This document shows positions 34,523-46,623 of a stretch of 64,000 nt of DNA, in pieces. Under the pieces are notes generated by a model, which did no database searches, was not told where the DNA came from, and was given only the letters and a program-made list of their open reading frames with translations. Location: positions 1 through 64,000 of the forward strand of contig BLAL01000261.1 of NCBI GenBank assembly GCA_015698045.1, in the 5' to 3' direction. Source of the stretch: Rhizophagus clarus. Taxonomy: Eukaryota; Glomeromycota; Glomeromycetes; Glomerales; Glomeraceae. Each line of letters starts with the position of its first letter. The first letter of the stretch is position 1. The position numbers and the translations under genes were made by a program.

Positions 34523-37500
34523 GGGATACCATCTTTAACCATATTCTTATAAATCATATTGCGCCAATGCCTATATGGTAATGTAGTTATCCCATCTAAT
34601 AATATCCAGTGCTTAGTATCTATAGGACAGAGTGCCTTCTTTTCAGTCTCGACCAGAGATAATATGTGATCCTTTGATCGGATACCTACATTCTTGGCAT
34701 AGAACACTTCTTTACCAAAGAGACAGTTTAGATAGACTTGGGTCATGAGATCGAATATTTTGGCTTCGTCTACGGGGTCATCAAGTAATGTTCCGCCTAA
34801 AGATGGGAAATATGTATCAGTTGCCATCTCGCACATACCTTTTTTGCTAATCCCCTTATGCTTAGAGTTTGTGGTCTTGCCATCAGGATTACACTCAGCC
34901 AAGACATAATAATATAATTTTGCCCAAATATGCGTAAATAATGAAATTGTATTGCCTGGAGTCTCATCCTTATAATTGCCGACAGTTTGATCTTCATTAA
35001 GATTAAAGAAATCTGGTCGCTCAGCCATATTTCTATAGATATCTTCTGTTTCAGTTTCGAAGATGTAGGAGTCTGTATTCATATATTCAAGCCTGGCCTT
35101 ATCCCCATATTTTTCCTTCACATATCCATACCAGAATTCATACATGTGAAGCTTGCTAAGATCCAATACAGATGCTCCAACTATAATAGGCTTGTTAAGT
35201 GTTACGCTGGCCTTTCCCATATGCGCTTCTATAAGTGTATTTTCAAGTTGCCTAGCATATTTGAATGAGGGCTTGCGGACCTTTTTCAAGAAAGCCTTTT
35301 CATCTCGCTCGTTATTATTCTTCATAATTTTGACATCTTGGTACTTACGAACATTCTCCATAGTCTTGCCATATACTGATACATTCATAAGTTTGAAAAA
35401 GTCACTCAGGAATGTATTTCCAGCTTTTTTAGCCTCATTACGTTTCTCAGTATTAAAAAATATATATGGTTCAAGCCAGTTAGTCTGGTCGAAGGAGAGT
35501 ATCTCTGAAACTTCATCTACAACCATACCTAATTTTACATAATATTGGAGCTCTTGGTAATGGATAACATAGTTCTTTTGTGATCCAAGATGGGGGACTA
35601 ATTTTTCTGTGGCAGAGAAGCGTCCACCATCTAATTGTTCTACAAGTTTAGCATTATATGGACATAACCAATCTTTTTCTATAGCGACATTCTCCACGGC
35701 TGGAGGTAAGTCTTTTAAATATTCATGAATCTTTAGAGGGAAATGAGCATTAATATTTAAGAAATACCCTCGTTTAGTTAGCATCAGATCGTGTATTGAG
35801 AATCTTTTCAAGATATTTCTTCTGCATAGCTGGATTTTTTAGTAAATATTCCTGACTAGCTTCCCATTGATAATTTCTGATAGGAAAATATTGGCTCATA
35901 GAATGTCCATAAAGATTTGTTGCGTCTACATATGAGATCCAGGATGTAGGTTTGGATGGATCATAGGCTTCTCCCATCTTGGGATTATTAGCCTTAAAAT
36001 ATCGTTAACAGGCCATAGATATACCACTACGTTTAGCTTTTTCGGTAAAATCATGCATGGCCATATCTGTGAAAAGTTCGATTCTAACTCCTGTCATCTT
36101 AAGTTGTGCATCCCAGGATAGTAATGGGGCAGAAACATAGTGACTAAGATCGAGCTCATAATATTCCATAGACATTTTTCGAAACTCTGTCCAGACATCT
36201 GCTAGACTAAGTACGTCAGTCTTAAGGTAGATATCATGATACTCACCTAGATTCTTACAACTGAATTCCTTCCATACTTTTTGGGCATGTTGGTAGTCAT
36301 CTAGTGTTATTTTACTTTTAAGAGTACTATGAAATTCATGGTATAGGGAAAGTTCTGTCTCCTAAAACCTATCATGAGAATCGATATAGTTATAGGGATA
36401 AACTCCTTTGCAATATACTAATGCTATTTGCTCCTCTGTATAACCTAATTTTTTGAAGTACTTAGTCATTATTGAATGGTTATCACCCAAATTTTTTGTA
36501 AGACTGGCCAAGCTACTATTCATGAATTGCATGCTATCAATATACTTGAGCTGACCTACCTTTATAGACTTATATCGCTCAAATGTTTCAGCTATAACTC
36601 GGATTTGAATAGCATTAGCTGATCGGCCAACAGATTCACAAACCAAGTGAGAGTCATAACCTCAGAAGTTGTGGAATATGACTGGGATTGGGGTTTTCCA
36701 ATCTTGTATCTGGAGTTTGAGATTACGATCCCTATGAGCTGATCCACGAAACTTACCTGTGATATAGCAGTAATCCCAAACCTTAATATCCATAGCCTCC
36801 GCTTGATCAATTGCCTTAGTCACTTTGAGAATTTGTGTGGTTAAGGCCTTATAGTCTTCCAAATTCTTTGGGGTATTTTCTAGCTTATTATTAAGCCATG
36901 ATGCCTTATTTTTTAAGCATTTGACTTCCTTCCTATCGATAGCAATTTTTCCCTTACAGATCCAGCAAGTATCTGCTTTGGCAAATCTTTTCTTGTCTTC
37001 CTCAGTCTCAATTCGCTCATGCTTGATAGCTAGGACTTCATTAATGTGGACTAGCTCCTGATCAATTCTTCAGACAAATTCTTGTGTGGCATTTTCTCCT
37101 CGATATAAGAACAGGCCCCATACATTTCCAGTATCGATCCAGTGGACTAGATAGCAGAAACTATTAGCCTTCTGTTCAGCAAGTTTTCGTATGCTTCTAC
37201 CATATTTTTTATCACATTTCTTGTTGTCGGCTTCAAAGTCAGCTATAATTACACATGGGGCATTAATCATTCGGCCATAGTTCTTGAACTCCTCGAAATC
37301 ATTTACCCCTTTCACGGGCATTATAACTCTCTGTGAAGCATTTTCATGTATTCCTGAACACCATTCTAAATGATGTTCTAGTGATTTTTCTGAAGGCCAA
37401 CTTTGGGTGCATCCATCACATAGATACTTCTTTTCTTTATGCGCACTATCTCCATATATTAATCTACTGGGATTCTTGATCCATAAAAAGTGGTTCTTTT

Positions 37501-39073
37501 GCCCGTACTTGCCATCTTCAGATTTGGTTATATTAGTAAGAGCCAATAGTCGAATTCTATATTGTCTTTTAAAGTTTTTACTAGCAATTACTGGCTTTAG
37601 AGTAACTGATTCTTCTTTCCACTCCCAGACATTGATGGAGATATCTGGATTCATCTCCTCAATTTTATTAAATATACGCGAACAAATTTGTGTAGGCATT
37701 GGAATGCCATCTAGCTTGACAACATCTAAGTAGGGCTTTAGCTTCTTTGCTCAGAAGATTCTTTCAAGATGATCTGTATGTTCATCTTGATGTGCAAAAT
37801 AGCAACCTAATGCACCTTGGAGACATTTTTCAGATAATGCATTTGTTTCTGGATCAATAAGACCTTTATTATCTGGATTAATGGTACACTTGGTATTGGC
37901 GAGCTTTTTTGGAGTGGGTATGAAAGATCCTCCTGTGCCTCGACAGAAGGTATATACCTCAATAGATATTTCTTCAATTCGTTCGAGAGTATATCCAGAT
38001 CCCTTTATAATGCTTTTTCAATCTGTTTATCTATTTCCCCAACAGTTAGAGTTATATGCTCATCTATATCCCCCTTTAAAAGAATTGGTCGCATCTCACC
38101 TCTATGATATTTTACTTTATAGAATTTATTTGCGAAATCGTCTCTATCTTTTTTAGTAAGTAAATACAAGCATTTTACTACTATAGCTGATTTTATTTGA
38201 TCTTCCTATAGAGCTCTGTTTGAAGAACTTCTTTTATTTTTGGTCGAGATACTGATATAAGTTGGGGTATATATGGAGACTCTGCATATTCATGTCCAAA
38301 TACTGGAACATTAAAAGCATATGCTGGATTTTCTTCTGGATGAGGAACTATATCCACCCACTTGCTCATTAAAGATCAGTTTTGATGTGGTCTTTCTAGA
38401 TCCCTACCAACAGGGCATTCTTCAAAGTGGATATCTTGAACTTTGTCTTGAGGGATAGGAGCTAATCCTTTTCTAGCCAGAGGCGCTAAAGCATGTGTTT
38501 GGGTTGATGGACCAGGTCCAGCTTCAGGATCCTCCTGATCATTTTTGCGAGCCTCATCATCTGCCTGTAATAGGTCATGATGTAGGCGCTGACATTCTTT
38601 TAAGGTTTTTAGCAAATCACATTCTTCTTCAGTTACTTTGATCCATCTTTGGCGTAATCTTGCACCCATGTTCTCAAATGCTTCCCAGACTTTCTTGCAT
38701 TTCTATCATGAGCATCTTGTCGCTCAACCTCACCAGGTTTGGAAGATGTGATTACAGTTTTAGTTTTGGGTAACTCCTTTTCTAGTTCTGGCTCAGGAAT
38801 TAGAGTAGGGGTTACCTTCTCTTTTCTTCGATCCTTTCCTTTAGTATGAACTACTGGAGCTGGGACAAGGCTTGGTGAACGAGGTCTAGGTGACTTTGAT
38901 CGAATAGGTCTAGTTACCTTAGGAGTGTTTATTCTTCTTTGGTTATTATTATTTTCAGAAGGTAAACTACATTGGTTTTTTGTACTTGAATAATGCTGAC
39001 AAAGCTTTTGTGGTGTAGCAAGAGTTTTGCCATAACATTCACAAATACGATTCTTTTTATCTTTTCGTACCAT
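34429..39073 (-). pseudogene. Type-B (protein-primed-like) DNA polymerase with zinc-finger head, decayed
   Basis: ATG 39073 opens with a C2H2-like finger (CECYGKTLATPQKLCQH), then a Pro/Ser/Lys-rich linker and EVERQDAHDRN; a frameshift near 38640 follows. Further pieces: a second finger (YLCDGCTQSWPSEKSLEHHL, 37355-37430), Exo I motif VIIADFEA (about 37235), HNF-stop-GYDSH (36650), IDSMQFMNSSL, and LKTDVLSLADVW (about 36210). Motif A is YVDATNLYGHSMSQ (35900-35930), motif B NVSVYGKTMENVR (about 35350-35385), motif C position YMNTDSY (35068-35079). Motif C has Asn for the first catalytic Asp of DTDS, predicting loss of polymerisation. Stops at 37070 and 36661 and at least two frameshifts (one near 35810) confirm decay. 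The order (finger, exonuclease, ADFEA, DATNLYG) matches the polymerases of self-synthesising elements and related mobile genomes in animals and fungi. No integrase, protease or capsid gene is visible, so the element type is undecided. Confidence 0.8.
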
Positions 39074-39191
39074 GATATTATGTTAAGTCTTACCTCTAAT
39101 ATATGTGTAAACTTTTTCTCAATTTAAAATATTTAATCCTATTACCCCATAATGTTTAATTACTTTTATATATTTTCGAATTTATGAGAAA

Positions 39192-39422
39192 ATGGGGGCT
39201 AAGATGCGCTGGCCGTGCAAGATTTGTGGTAAACCTACAAAGATAGATAAACCTACAGGGATAGATAACGACCTATGTAGCGATTGTAATAAGAGCAATT
39301 ATCAGATCTGGCATGTGAATATGCTTTGGGATAATAATAGATTACTGAAAAATGAAAATGCTTTGATTCAGAGGCAAATTGATGAATTGCTTCTAGAGCT
39401 ATCTGCAAATAAAGCTGGTTAG
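39192..39422 (+). CDS. Small zinc-ribbon/coiled-coil protein
   Basis: ATG 39192 gives 76 residues without introns: MGAKMRWPCKICGKPTKID, then CSDC, i.e. C-x2-C about 20 residues before C-x2-C, a zinc-ribbon pattern. It is followed by a leucine-rich helical tail (LLKNENALIQRQIDELLLEL). It is divergently oriented to the polymerase relic, 118 bp from its ATG, and lies 121 bp left of the CACTA insertion, so it may belong to the polymerase element. Intact, but short enough that chance survival is possible. Function unknown. Confidence 0.5.
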   Translation: MGAKMRWPCKICGKPTKIDKPTGIDNDLCSDCNKSNYQIWHVNMLWDNNRLLKNENALIQRQIDELLLELSANKAG

Positions 39423-39484
39423 TCTTAGAGATAAACTTATCTTGGATATATACTTCGCTTTGCTCTGCAACTGTGAACATTATA

Positions 39485-39543
39485 TGTCTGCCCTAGAGGT
39501 GAGACTTATTTTTTTTTCGCTTAGAGGTTAGACTTTGAGGTTA
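39485..39543. repeat. Left part of the GAGGTTAGACT array and target duplication
   Basis: tagaggtgagact, tagaggttagact and ttgaggtta precede the transposon; the last three bases tta (39541-39543) are the target duplication, matching tta at 51022-51024. The array resumes on the right side. Confidence 0.8.
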
Positions 39544-39760
39544 CACTGGTCAAAATCAATACTATCGGGTACATATCGGGCGTCTATATATCAGTGACTA
39601 ATCAGATACATATCGGGTTTTTATACATATCGGACACCCGATTTGTCACATCTCAAAATATGTCTAAAATTATAATTATCAAAGACCCCGATATTTAAAC
39701 TTTTAGTCCCCGATATGTTGGCTAATATATATCGGTTACCCGATATTTGTACGATTTTTT
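39544..39760. promoter_or_regulatory. Left subterminal repeat region of the CACTA element
   Basis: About nine copies of tatcggg/cccgata in both orientations (e.g. acatatcggg at about 39571, tatcggttacccgatat at about 39728). In CACTA elements such subterminal motifs bind the element-encoded DNA-binding protein. Confidence 0.65.
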
Positions 39761-40182
39761 AAATGATAATAATCGGATCACATGTTTGTTATTAGTCATT
39801 ACGTATTTTCAAATTATAAATTAATCCTCTAATATATCTGATATGTAACAAATAAAATAGAAATACATTGTCTCGCATGCAGAACGGATTAGATTAAATT
39901 TGTTTCAATTAAAGTTTTTTTAAAAATAAACGTAAACACAAATCAATTTTGAACCTAGCTTATTAAATTTTTAATTAACTTTTAATTAAACTGCATACGG
40001 ATGATTGATTCAATTTATTATATAATCAAATAACATAAATCTATTTAAGACTAGATTTAATGAGTAAAAAGAAAATTATTGAATTATTTTGATTTATGCT
40101 TTTTGGTTCTCTTTTATTTTGTTTTTTTTTTTAGTTTTTCTCTTCTTTTCTTCTATTTGAATTAGAAAAAAAAATTATTGAA

Positions 40183-41378
40183 TTATTTTGATTTATGTTT
40201 TTTGGTTCTCTTTTGTTTTGGGTTTTTTTTAGTTTTTCTCTTCTTTCTACTATTTGAATTAGTTCTATTTGGGATTTCTTCTTTGTCTTTATCGTGGTTA
40301 TCATCGGTATCATAATCGTATATCGGAATATCAACACTTGAACGGTTAAACTGTTTGAGCGACTCTTGATTTAAACACCAGTTTGGTGCACCCATAGGTG
40401 GTACGCTAGATGCAGATATGTTGTCAGCTTTTTTAGGGTTTAAAGTTGGTGGTTTTTTCCTTAATAATTCGACCGTCAGATCAATTCGGTCGTGTAATAA
40501 TCGTAAAAGCTTAAATAAATAAATTACTATTAGTGTTTTTGATAAATAAACTAATAAAATAATAAATATACATACTGCAGAAGAACGCCACCATTTATCA
40601 TAAATGTATACTGATGTTGACTTTTCTTTAACGGCTTCCTCAATAACTTCACCATCTTCAACTACTGCAGGTCGGATAACAGTCCAATCTTCCTCAGGAT
40701 CTGTTTCTTCCCACTCTTCCAAGTGGTAACCCGAATCTTTAAGAATTTTTACAAGGTCTCCTTCTGGATACCTGACAATATACTTATCTTTACCTTCTAT
40801 CAAATAGTTTGTTGCTTTTGTTCTTCTTTTTTTTTTCTAGTAATGTAATTGATAGTTAACTACTAACTTTTCATTTCACATTAATTGAATATTTACTTAC
40901 GTCTTGCATCCTCGAATTCTTTTTTGCCCTTCTCTTATCTTGTTTTATTCTTTCTTCTCCTTGATTTTTAATGTTATTCACACGATGCCGAGAACGCCAT
41001 CGTCCGTACAAAATTTTTAGTAACTTGCCGTTTGTAATATTATATTTTTTATTCATGAGCTTGTACAAAGGCGGCAATAGTTTTGTTACTATGTTTTCCT
41101 TTTGCTCTACCCAAGTCCGTTCTTCGTCTATTTTATAAGTATCTCTTAATTCCGAGTCTACCCATATATAGACTTCTTTCTATAGAATAATAGATAAACG
41201 TAAATAGAATGAAAAAAAAACCATAAATGATAAATAAATAATAAATAATACTTGCTTTAATCGTTTTATACGAAGCAGCTGATGATGATGATGAGGAAGA
41301 GGAAGAGGAAGCGGAAGCGGAAGAGGAAGAGGAAGAGGAAGAGCTTACAGATTCCTGATCACTGTCCCTGTCCATCAT
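40183..41378 (-). CDS. CACTA accessory protein (Ser-rich head, basic tail), four exons
   Basis: ATG 41378. Exons 41252-41378, about 40901-41175, 40576-40836 and 40183-40509 join in phase (introns GTATTA.., GTAAGT..CTAG, GTATGT..TTAAG; the first acceptor can be 41175 or 41179, only 41175 keeps frame). The product has a long poly-Ser/Ala head, an EERTWVEQKENIVTKLLPPL segment, a KILYGRWRSRHRVNNIK basic helix region, RMQD, then KYIVRYPEGDLVKILKDSGY with an acidic EEWEETDPEEDW block. The end is LLRLLHDRIDLTVELLRKKP and a Lys/Arg-rich tail (KKRKTKKNPKQKRTKK). It lies head-to-head with the transposase (320 bp between ATGs), the usual place of a TnpA-like partner in CACTA elements, which suggests TIR binding; no known fold is recognised, so this is inference. 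Confidence 0.6.
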
Positions 41379-41696
41379 TACTTATATTTCAGTTGAGTGC
41401 AAAACTTTGAATGAGAAGAAGAGTTTTCAGAACGCGAAAAGGTTGCATATTTATATAGATTTCAGGTGCAACTACGCGAACCTGATCCTGGAAAATTCCG
41501 AGGATTCCCTTACGCGAATCTGATTCCGAAGGTTTCCTCACGCGAATCTGATCAAACGCGAACCTGATCCTGATTACGCAATCCGATTTAAAAGAATTCA
41601 ACGCGAATCTGATCCTGAAAGAATTATACTTCATTTGAATAGCTGTCTAAATATTCTAAACTTTTTCATATATTTTAGTAAATATATTTTAGCAAA

Positions 41697-44600
41697 ATGA
41701 GTAATAAAACTTCAGTAGCCGATTTAATAAAACATAATAAAAATTGTAAAAATGAAACCTCTGTTGCTGATTTATTAAAGCCCAAAAAGAAGTATTTGTA
41801 TGCATGTAATTGTATTCTTTGTAATGGTGAAGAAGTTGACCCTCGTACTCTAAAGAAACATGCAAAAGACAAACGCCTATGGAAGTTAAACCATAATAGA
41901 AAAGATCAAGAAAATGCCATTATGACAAGTGAACAAAATCTCACCAGAACAAATTCAAAAAAGCGGAAAATAGATGACCCTGATTCTTTCCAATTAAATA
42001 ATTCAGATAATGAAGAAGGTATACCGCCTGATTCTTTTCCTGATTCATTCCCTGATTCTTTTCAATTAAATGAAGAAGAAAATATAAACACATTTTCATC
42101 AAACTTTCGTGTTCCTGCATCTAAACTTGATAAAAATGATGATGATAATTATGAAAATGAAGAAGAGACGGATGATAATACAGATCAGGAAGAAGAAAAT
42201 GAAGGTGAAAATATTTTCACATCTCCCAAATTTGATAGCGATGAAGTGTTTGTGATGGAAAACTTAAATGATTCGTTGGAAACTGAAATAATTCTATGGC
42301 TATTTAAATTCCAACAAAGATTTCGCCTTACTGACACGGCAATTGAAGTGTTAATAAAATTCTTACATATTGTACTTACTTGTTTAAATAATTCACAATT
42401 CAAAAAATTTCCTAACTCCTTATTTAAGGCAAAAGGATATTTGAATATTTTGCAACCAAAAATGCAGTTAGCTGTATGCAATAATTGTCATAAAATGCAT
42501 AATGTTGAAGATATTGTCACATATAAGAAAGAAGGAAAAGTCACCATTAAGAATTGCCTACATGAAGAATTTCCAGATAATCCAACACCAAGTCGTCGTA
42601 ACCAATGCAACAATCCGCTTACTGTTCTTAAAAAATGTAAAGGAGAAACAATTGCTGTGCCACGTAGTCTTTATCCTAAACCAAGCATTTGTCAGCAATT
42701 GAGTATGTTATATCAACGACCTGGTTTTGAAAATATGTTGAAACCATCAGGATTTCAAAGAAAAGGAGATATCTATTCAGATATTTATGATGGAAAAGTA
42801 TGGAAAACATTTCCATTTGATGGCAGTACCTTTTTTACGCCAGAAACTGCCACAAGCCATCTAGGTCTTCTCTTTAATCTTGACTGGTTCCAGCCATTTA
42901 CCTACACACAACACAGTACTGGTGCAATATATGCATCTATATGCAACCTTCCAAGATCGGAAAGAAATAAGCCTGAAAACATTATATATTTGGGTTTTTT
43001 ACCAGGACCAAAAGAGGTAGGATTAGAACGTATCAATCATTATTTGGCCCCTATTGTAGACGAATTTTTAAAACTTTGGAAGGGTTGGAAAGTACCAAAG
43101 ACATACCAGTGTCCTGGTGGTTTAAATATAAAGGTTGCATTGATTGTTGGATCATCTGATATACCAGCTACACGAAAGTTGTTTGGTCATGGATCTGCAG
43201 TAATGAAATGCCATAGATGTGAGAAACGTAGTATTTATAGTGGAGAATATAATAAAACTCACTATGGAGGGGATCACAACTATGAGATAAGTACCGCAGA
43301 ATCACATAAGAAATATGCTCATGAATGGTTGCAATGTAATTCGAAGAATTCTAGAGATAATCATTTTAAAAAGCATGGTGTGCGCTGGTCTGAATTGCTT
43401 CGTCTTCCGTATATGGATCCTATACGTTTTGCTGCAGTGGATCCAATGCATTGCCTTTTCCTTGGTGTAGCAAAATGGATAATCAAATCAATTTTTGTGA
43501 ATCAGGGAAAATTAAGTATGGAACAACTTCGGGTAGCACAACAAAGAATAGATCATGTTGAATTACCTTCTGACATCGGTCGCATTCCTCCAAAAATTGC
43601 TATTGGAAACGATGGCTTTTCTAATTTGACTGCTGATCAATGGAAAACTTTCATCATGATCTATTCGACTAATATTCTATGGGATATGCTAGACAATAGC
43701 GATAGAAAGATTTTAGGCCATTTTGTTCGGGCATGTAATCTTTTGGCAGCAAGATTCATTACCGAAGATGATTTAAAAGAAGCACAAGAAAGGTTAAAAG
43801 ACATGGCTCACCTCATAGAAAACACATATGGGCCAGAATTCATAACAAGTAACATACATTTGGCGCTTCACATTCCTGATTGTTGTCGTGATTATGGTCC
43901 TATATATAGTTATTGGCTTTTTCCATTTGAGAGACTTAATGGATATATAGGTAAAGTCCTGACTTTACATCGATATCTCTTAAATTTTTTAATAAATGTA
44001 TATTTCTTATTATTTAGGATCGTATCCTAACAGTAATCGACAAATAGAGCCTGAACTTATGAAAATCGTCCTCAAGAATACTCTTGTAGATTATCACTTA
44101 ACGTGCAAATGGACATCTGGTCTTCTTGATAAATCTCTTTGCCTTCTTATGGCAAGAAAGACTGTAGGTAGTTTGGCCCTCACAGAAGAAAAGGAAGAAT
44201 TGCAGCATTTTCTATCTATGAGACACAATATATCTACGTTTTCCAAGATATATGGTACTGAGACATTACCAGGTCAAATGCTTAAGCCTTCATATTTCAA
44301 AGTTATTATGCCTTTAGAATTGCGCAATTTTCTATGTGAATGGTATTCTATATTATATGAAAAAGAACAAGGAGAAATATTAGGATTTATGGACCTGGTA
44401 GTTAATCAGCACGCAAGATTGCAAATTGGCGCTGAAATATTTGGGTCTATGATATCAAGTCTACAAGAAAGAAATGCGACCATATTTGCAAAATGGAAAG
44501 CAGCTAATGATGAATCAATTGATGCATACCCGGGTGAAGTACAATATTACTTTGAGCATACGCTTAGATTTCCTGAAGGACCCAAAACACATCTTCTAGC

Positions 44601-44835
44601 ATACGTGAAATGGTATAAATGTGCACCTTCCTCTGATATTCGATTTAAACATAACTTTATGAGACCAGACATATCAAATACGGAATTGTGGAGAACTGAA
44701 TACTATGAGGAAGGCTGTGATTCATTGCTACCGGTTCATAGAATATTATGTAGAGCTACAAAATTTAAATATGTTACAATTGGAAAACAAAATTACCTAT
44801 CAATAATACCTTTAAATAGAAAATTTAATTTATAA
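41697..44835 (+). CDS. CACTA transposase, tnp2-like
   Basis: Two exons, 41697-43950 and 44018-44835, joined in phase 1 (ATA G|GA TCG; intron GTAAAG..TTTAG, 67 bp), give 1,023 residues. The head has a C-x-C-x2-C...H motif (CNCILCNGEEVDPRTLKKH, about 37-55), then an acidic/Ser linker with a PDSFPDSF repeat. A CNNCHKMH..C zinc-ribbon-like segment spans about 261-310. The catalytic core carries family landmarks: DGSTFF, LLFNLDWFQPF (D about 395), ENIIYLGFLPGPKE, SSDIPATRKLFGHGS with C-x2-C (D about 488), DPMHCLFLG (about 600) and FPFERLNGYIG (about 741-751). Candidate DDE residues are inferred from these blocks. Cuts at TIRs and moves the element; acts in the nucleus. Frame fully open, so probably functional. 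Confidence 0.9.
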
Positions 44836-45388
44836 ATAAAATGCAGCCATGCAAATTACGTAACGGTGTAAAAAATTTCAAACTTGTTTTTAATAAAATG
44901 TGATTAGGACGATAAAATGTGGTGAAACATAGTACAATTTGATCATTTGATAGGAAAATTGTGACGAAATCTAATGGCGAAAACCGAAACCTTTTTATAT
45001 AATGGATGACGATTCTGAAAATGACGATTACGAAAAATAATATTAATAATGATGAAAGTGAGGGAGAGAGAGGAAATTTCGACTAAGATGTAGAGGACTT
45101 GTTGAACGAATTCATCAATGTATATGAAAACGAATAAATTTTATTTATTTAAAGTTGTCGTAACTCAGAATAATTGATATTGTAATATTGTATTATTTGT
45201 AATAAGTTTTCACATTAAAATCTTCGAATATAAGCCTTCAACTGACCCACCCGCGACACACCCACGATATAACTCATTTTTTTATTAATAGTTTACCGCG
45301 ATACAACCGTGACAAGCCCGCGACATGTCTAGTTATTTCATTATATTAAATCGTGTTACAATTAATAGGGAATTTTTGATGTAACATT

Positions 45389-45625
45389 GTCTCCAAAGTA
45401 TTATGTCATTCCATCCTTTTGTTTATTATAACGAATAAAGTAAGGTTGTAGGCGTAGTAATTTATTTTAAGACTAATGATTCATATGATTAAATCGCAAA
45501 ACGAATAATGTCTCCAAAGTATTATGTCATTCCATCCTTTTGTTTATTATAACGAATATAGTAAGGTTGTAGGCGTAGTAATTTATTAGACTTTAATGAT
45601 TCATATGATTAAATCGCAAAAGAAT
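45389..45625. repeat. Two-copy tandem duplication, about 118 bp
   Basis: tctccaaagtattatgtcat to gattaaatcgcaaaa occurs at about 45389-45506 and 45509-45623 with few differences. Confidence 0.85.
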
Positions 45626-45696
45626 AGGACAAATTAATGAATACAACGAAGAAATGATATAGACCAGTAATAAATTCGATCAAATTCTTATAAAAG

Positions 45697-45821
45697 GATA
45701 ACAAATTTTATCAACCTAACAATTGTTTTTTACGAGATTTTTTATCTTTTCTATTCTAAAAGGATAACAAATTTTATTAACCTAACAATTGTTTTTTTAC
45801 GAGTTTTTTATCTTTTCTACA
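45697..45821. repeat. Two-copy tandem duplication, about 62 bp
   Basis: aaaggataacaaattttatc..aacctaacaattgttttttacg..ttttttatcttttct is repeated just before the ATG at 45822; it may include the promoter of that gene. Confidence 0.8.
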
Positions 45822-46505
45822 ATGTGGTCCAAAGATCAGTTAAATTACTTAATTGAAAAAAGAAAAAGTGAAAATGAAAATTATCATCAATTAAATAATA
45901 ACATGAGATACAATTACTGGAAAACTCTTGCGAGTGAAATAAATATTAAATTTGGAACAGATTATTCAGGAAAAAAGTGTAAAGAAAAATTCTACGGATT
46001 AGTGCGTGCTTATAAGGTATATAAATAAAATATTTCGTATCACTAATATAAATACTAAACATGACATGATTTTATCAGAAAATGAAAAAATATGTAGATG
46101 GCGATCCCAAGGGTAAGAAAACGATGTTAGGAGAAATGTTTTTCGAAGAATTTAAAGAACATTTCTGGGAAAAACCAAGTAAATATCACAAATATAAATA
46201 TTAAATATTTTTATATTTAAATTTTATTAATTAATTGTTCTTTATTATTAGGAACGAATTATGATATAATTCACGATATTAACGAAAGGTCGAGAGCGAC
46301 GTCCCAGGCGACAACTCCCTTAAATTATTCTCCTCTCTCATCGCCGCCACCACCACCTCCTCCTTATTCACCACCTAATATTATCAATCTAACTTCGCCA
46401 CCACCACCACCACCTCCTTCTTCACCACCACCTCCTTCTTCACCACCACCTCCTTCTTCACTACCACCTCCTTCTTCACCACCCAACATTATCAACATAG
46501 ATTGA
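45822..46505 (+). CDS. Trihelix/SANT-like DNA-binding protein with poly-Pro tail
   Basis: Exons 45822-46016, 46079-46178 and 46252-46505 join in phase 0 and 1 to give 182 residues, no stop. MWSKDQLNYLIEKRKSENEN, NNMRYNYWKTLASEINIKFG and GKKCKEKFYGLVRAYK form the three-helix Myb/SANT-like domain with Trp/Tyr spacing; exon 2 adds KTMLGEMFFEEFKEHFWEKP. The C-terminal third is Pro/Ser-rich repeats (SPPPPPPP, SSPPPP) ending NIINID. It lies within the CACTA element downstream of and parallel to the transposase, so it may be the TIR or subterminal-motif binder. A chromosomal relic of the same family at 5066 shares the domain and an intron position. A ATG further 5' in the same frame is absent. Confidence 0.7.
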
Positions 46506-46603
46506 TAACAACAATGTGTGTATATAAATTCAATTATTCAAAATTTTAATTGATAACAACAATGTGTGTATATAAATTCAATTATTCAAAATTTTATTAC
46601 AAA
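46502..46603. repeat. Two-copy tandem duplication, 51 bp
   Basis: ttgataacaacaatgtgtgt..attcaattattcaaaatttt repeated immediately, overlapping the stop of the preceding gene. Confidence 0.85.
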
Positions 46604-46623
46604 TTTTTTTTTTTCAAATGTAG

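Larger units (their letters stand above)
44836..45821. other. Non-coding segment inside the CACTA element
   Basis: Contains the two tandem duplications listed next and a degenerate acidic/Asn frame near 45003-45140; no intact gene. Confidence 0.4.

Noticed and set aside
34987-35542. Plus-strand frames across the polymerase
   Set aside because: Antisense to a region with all polymerase motifs on the minus strand.
41133-41378. Poly-Ser frame as a stand-alone gene
   Set aside because: The tail after the GTATTA donor is intron; the Ser run is exon 1 of the accessory protein.
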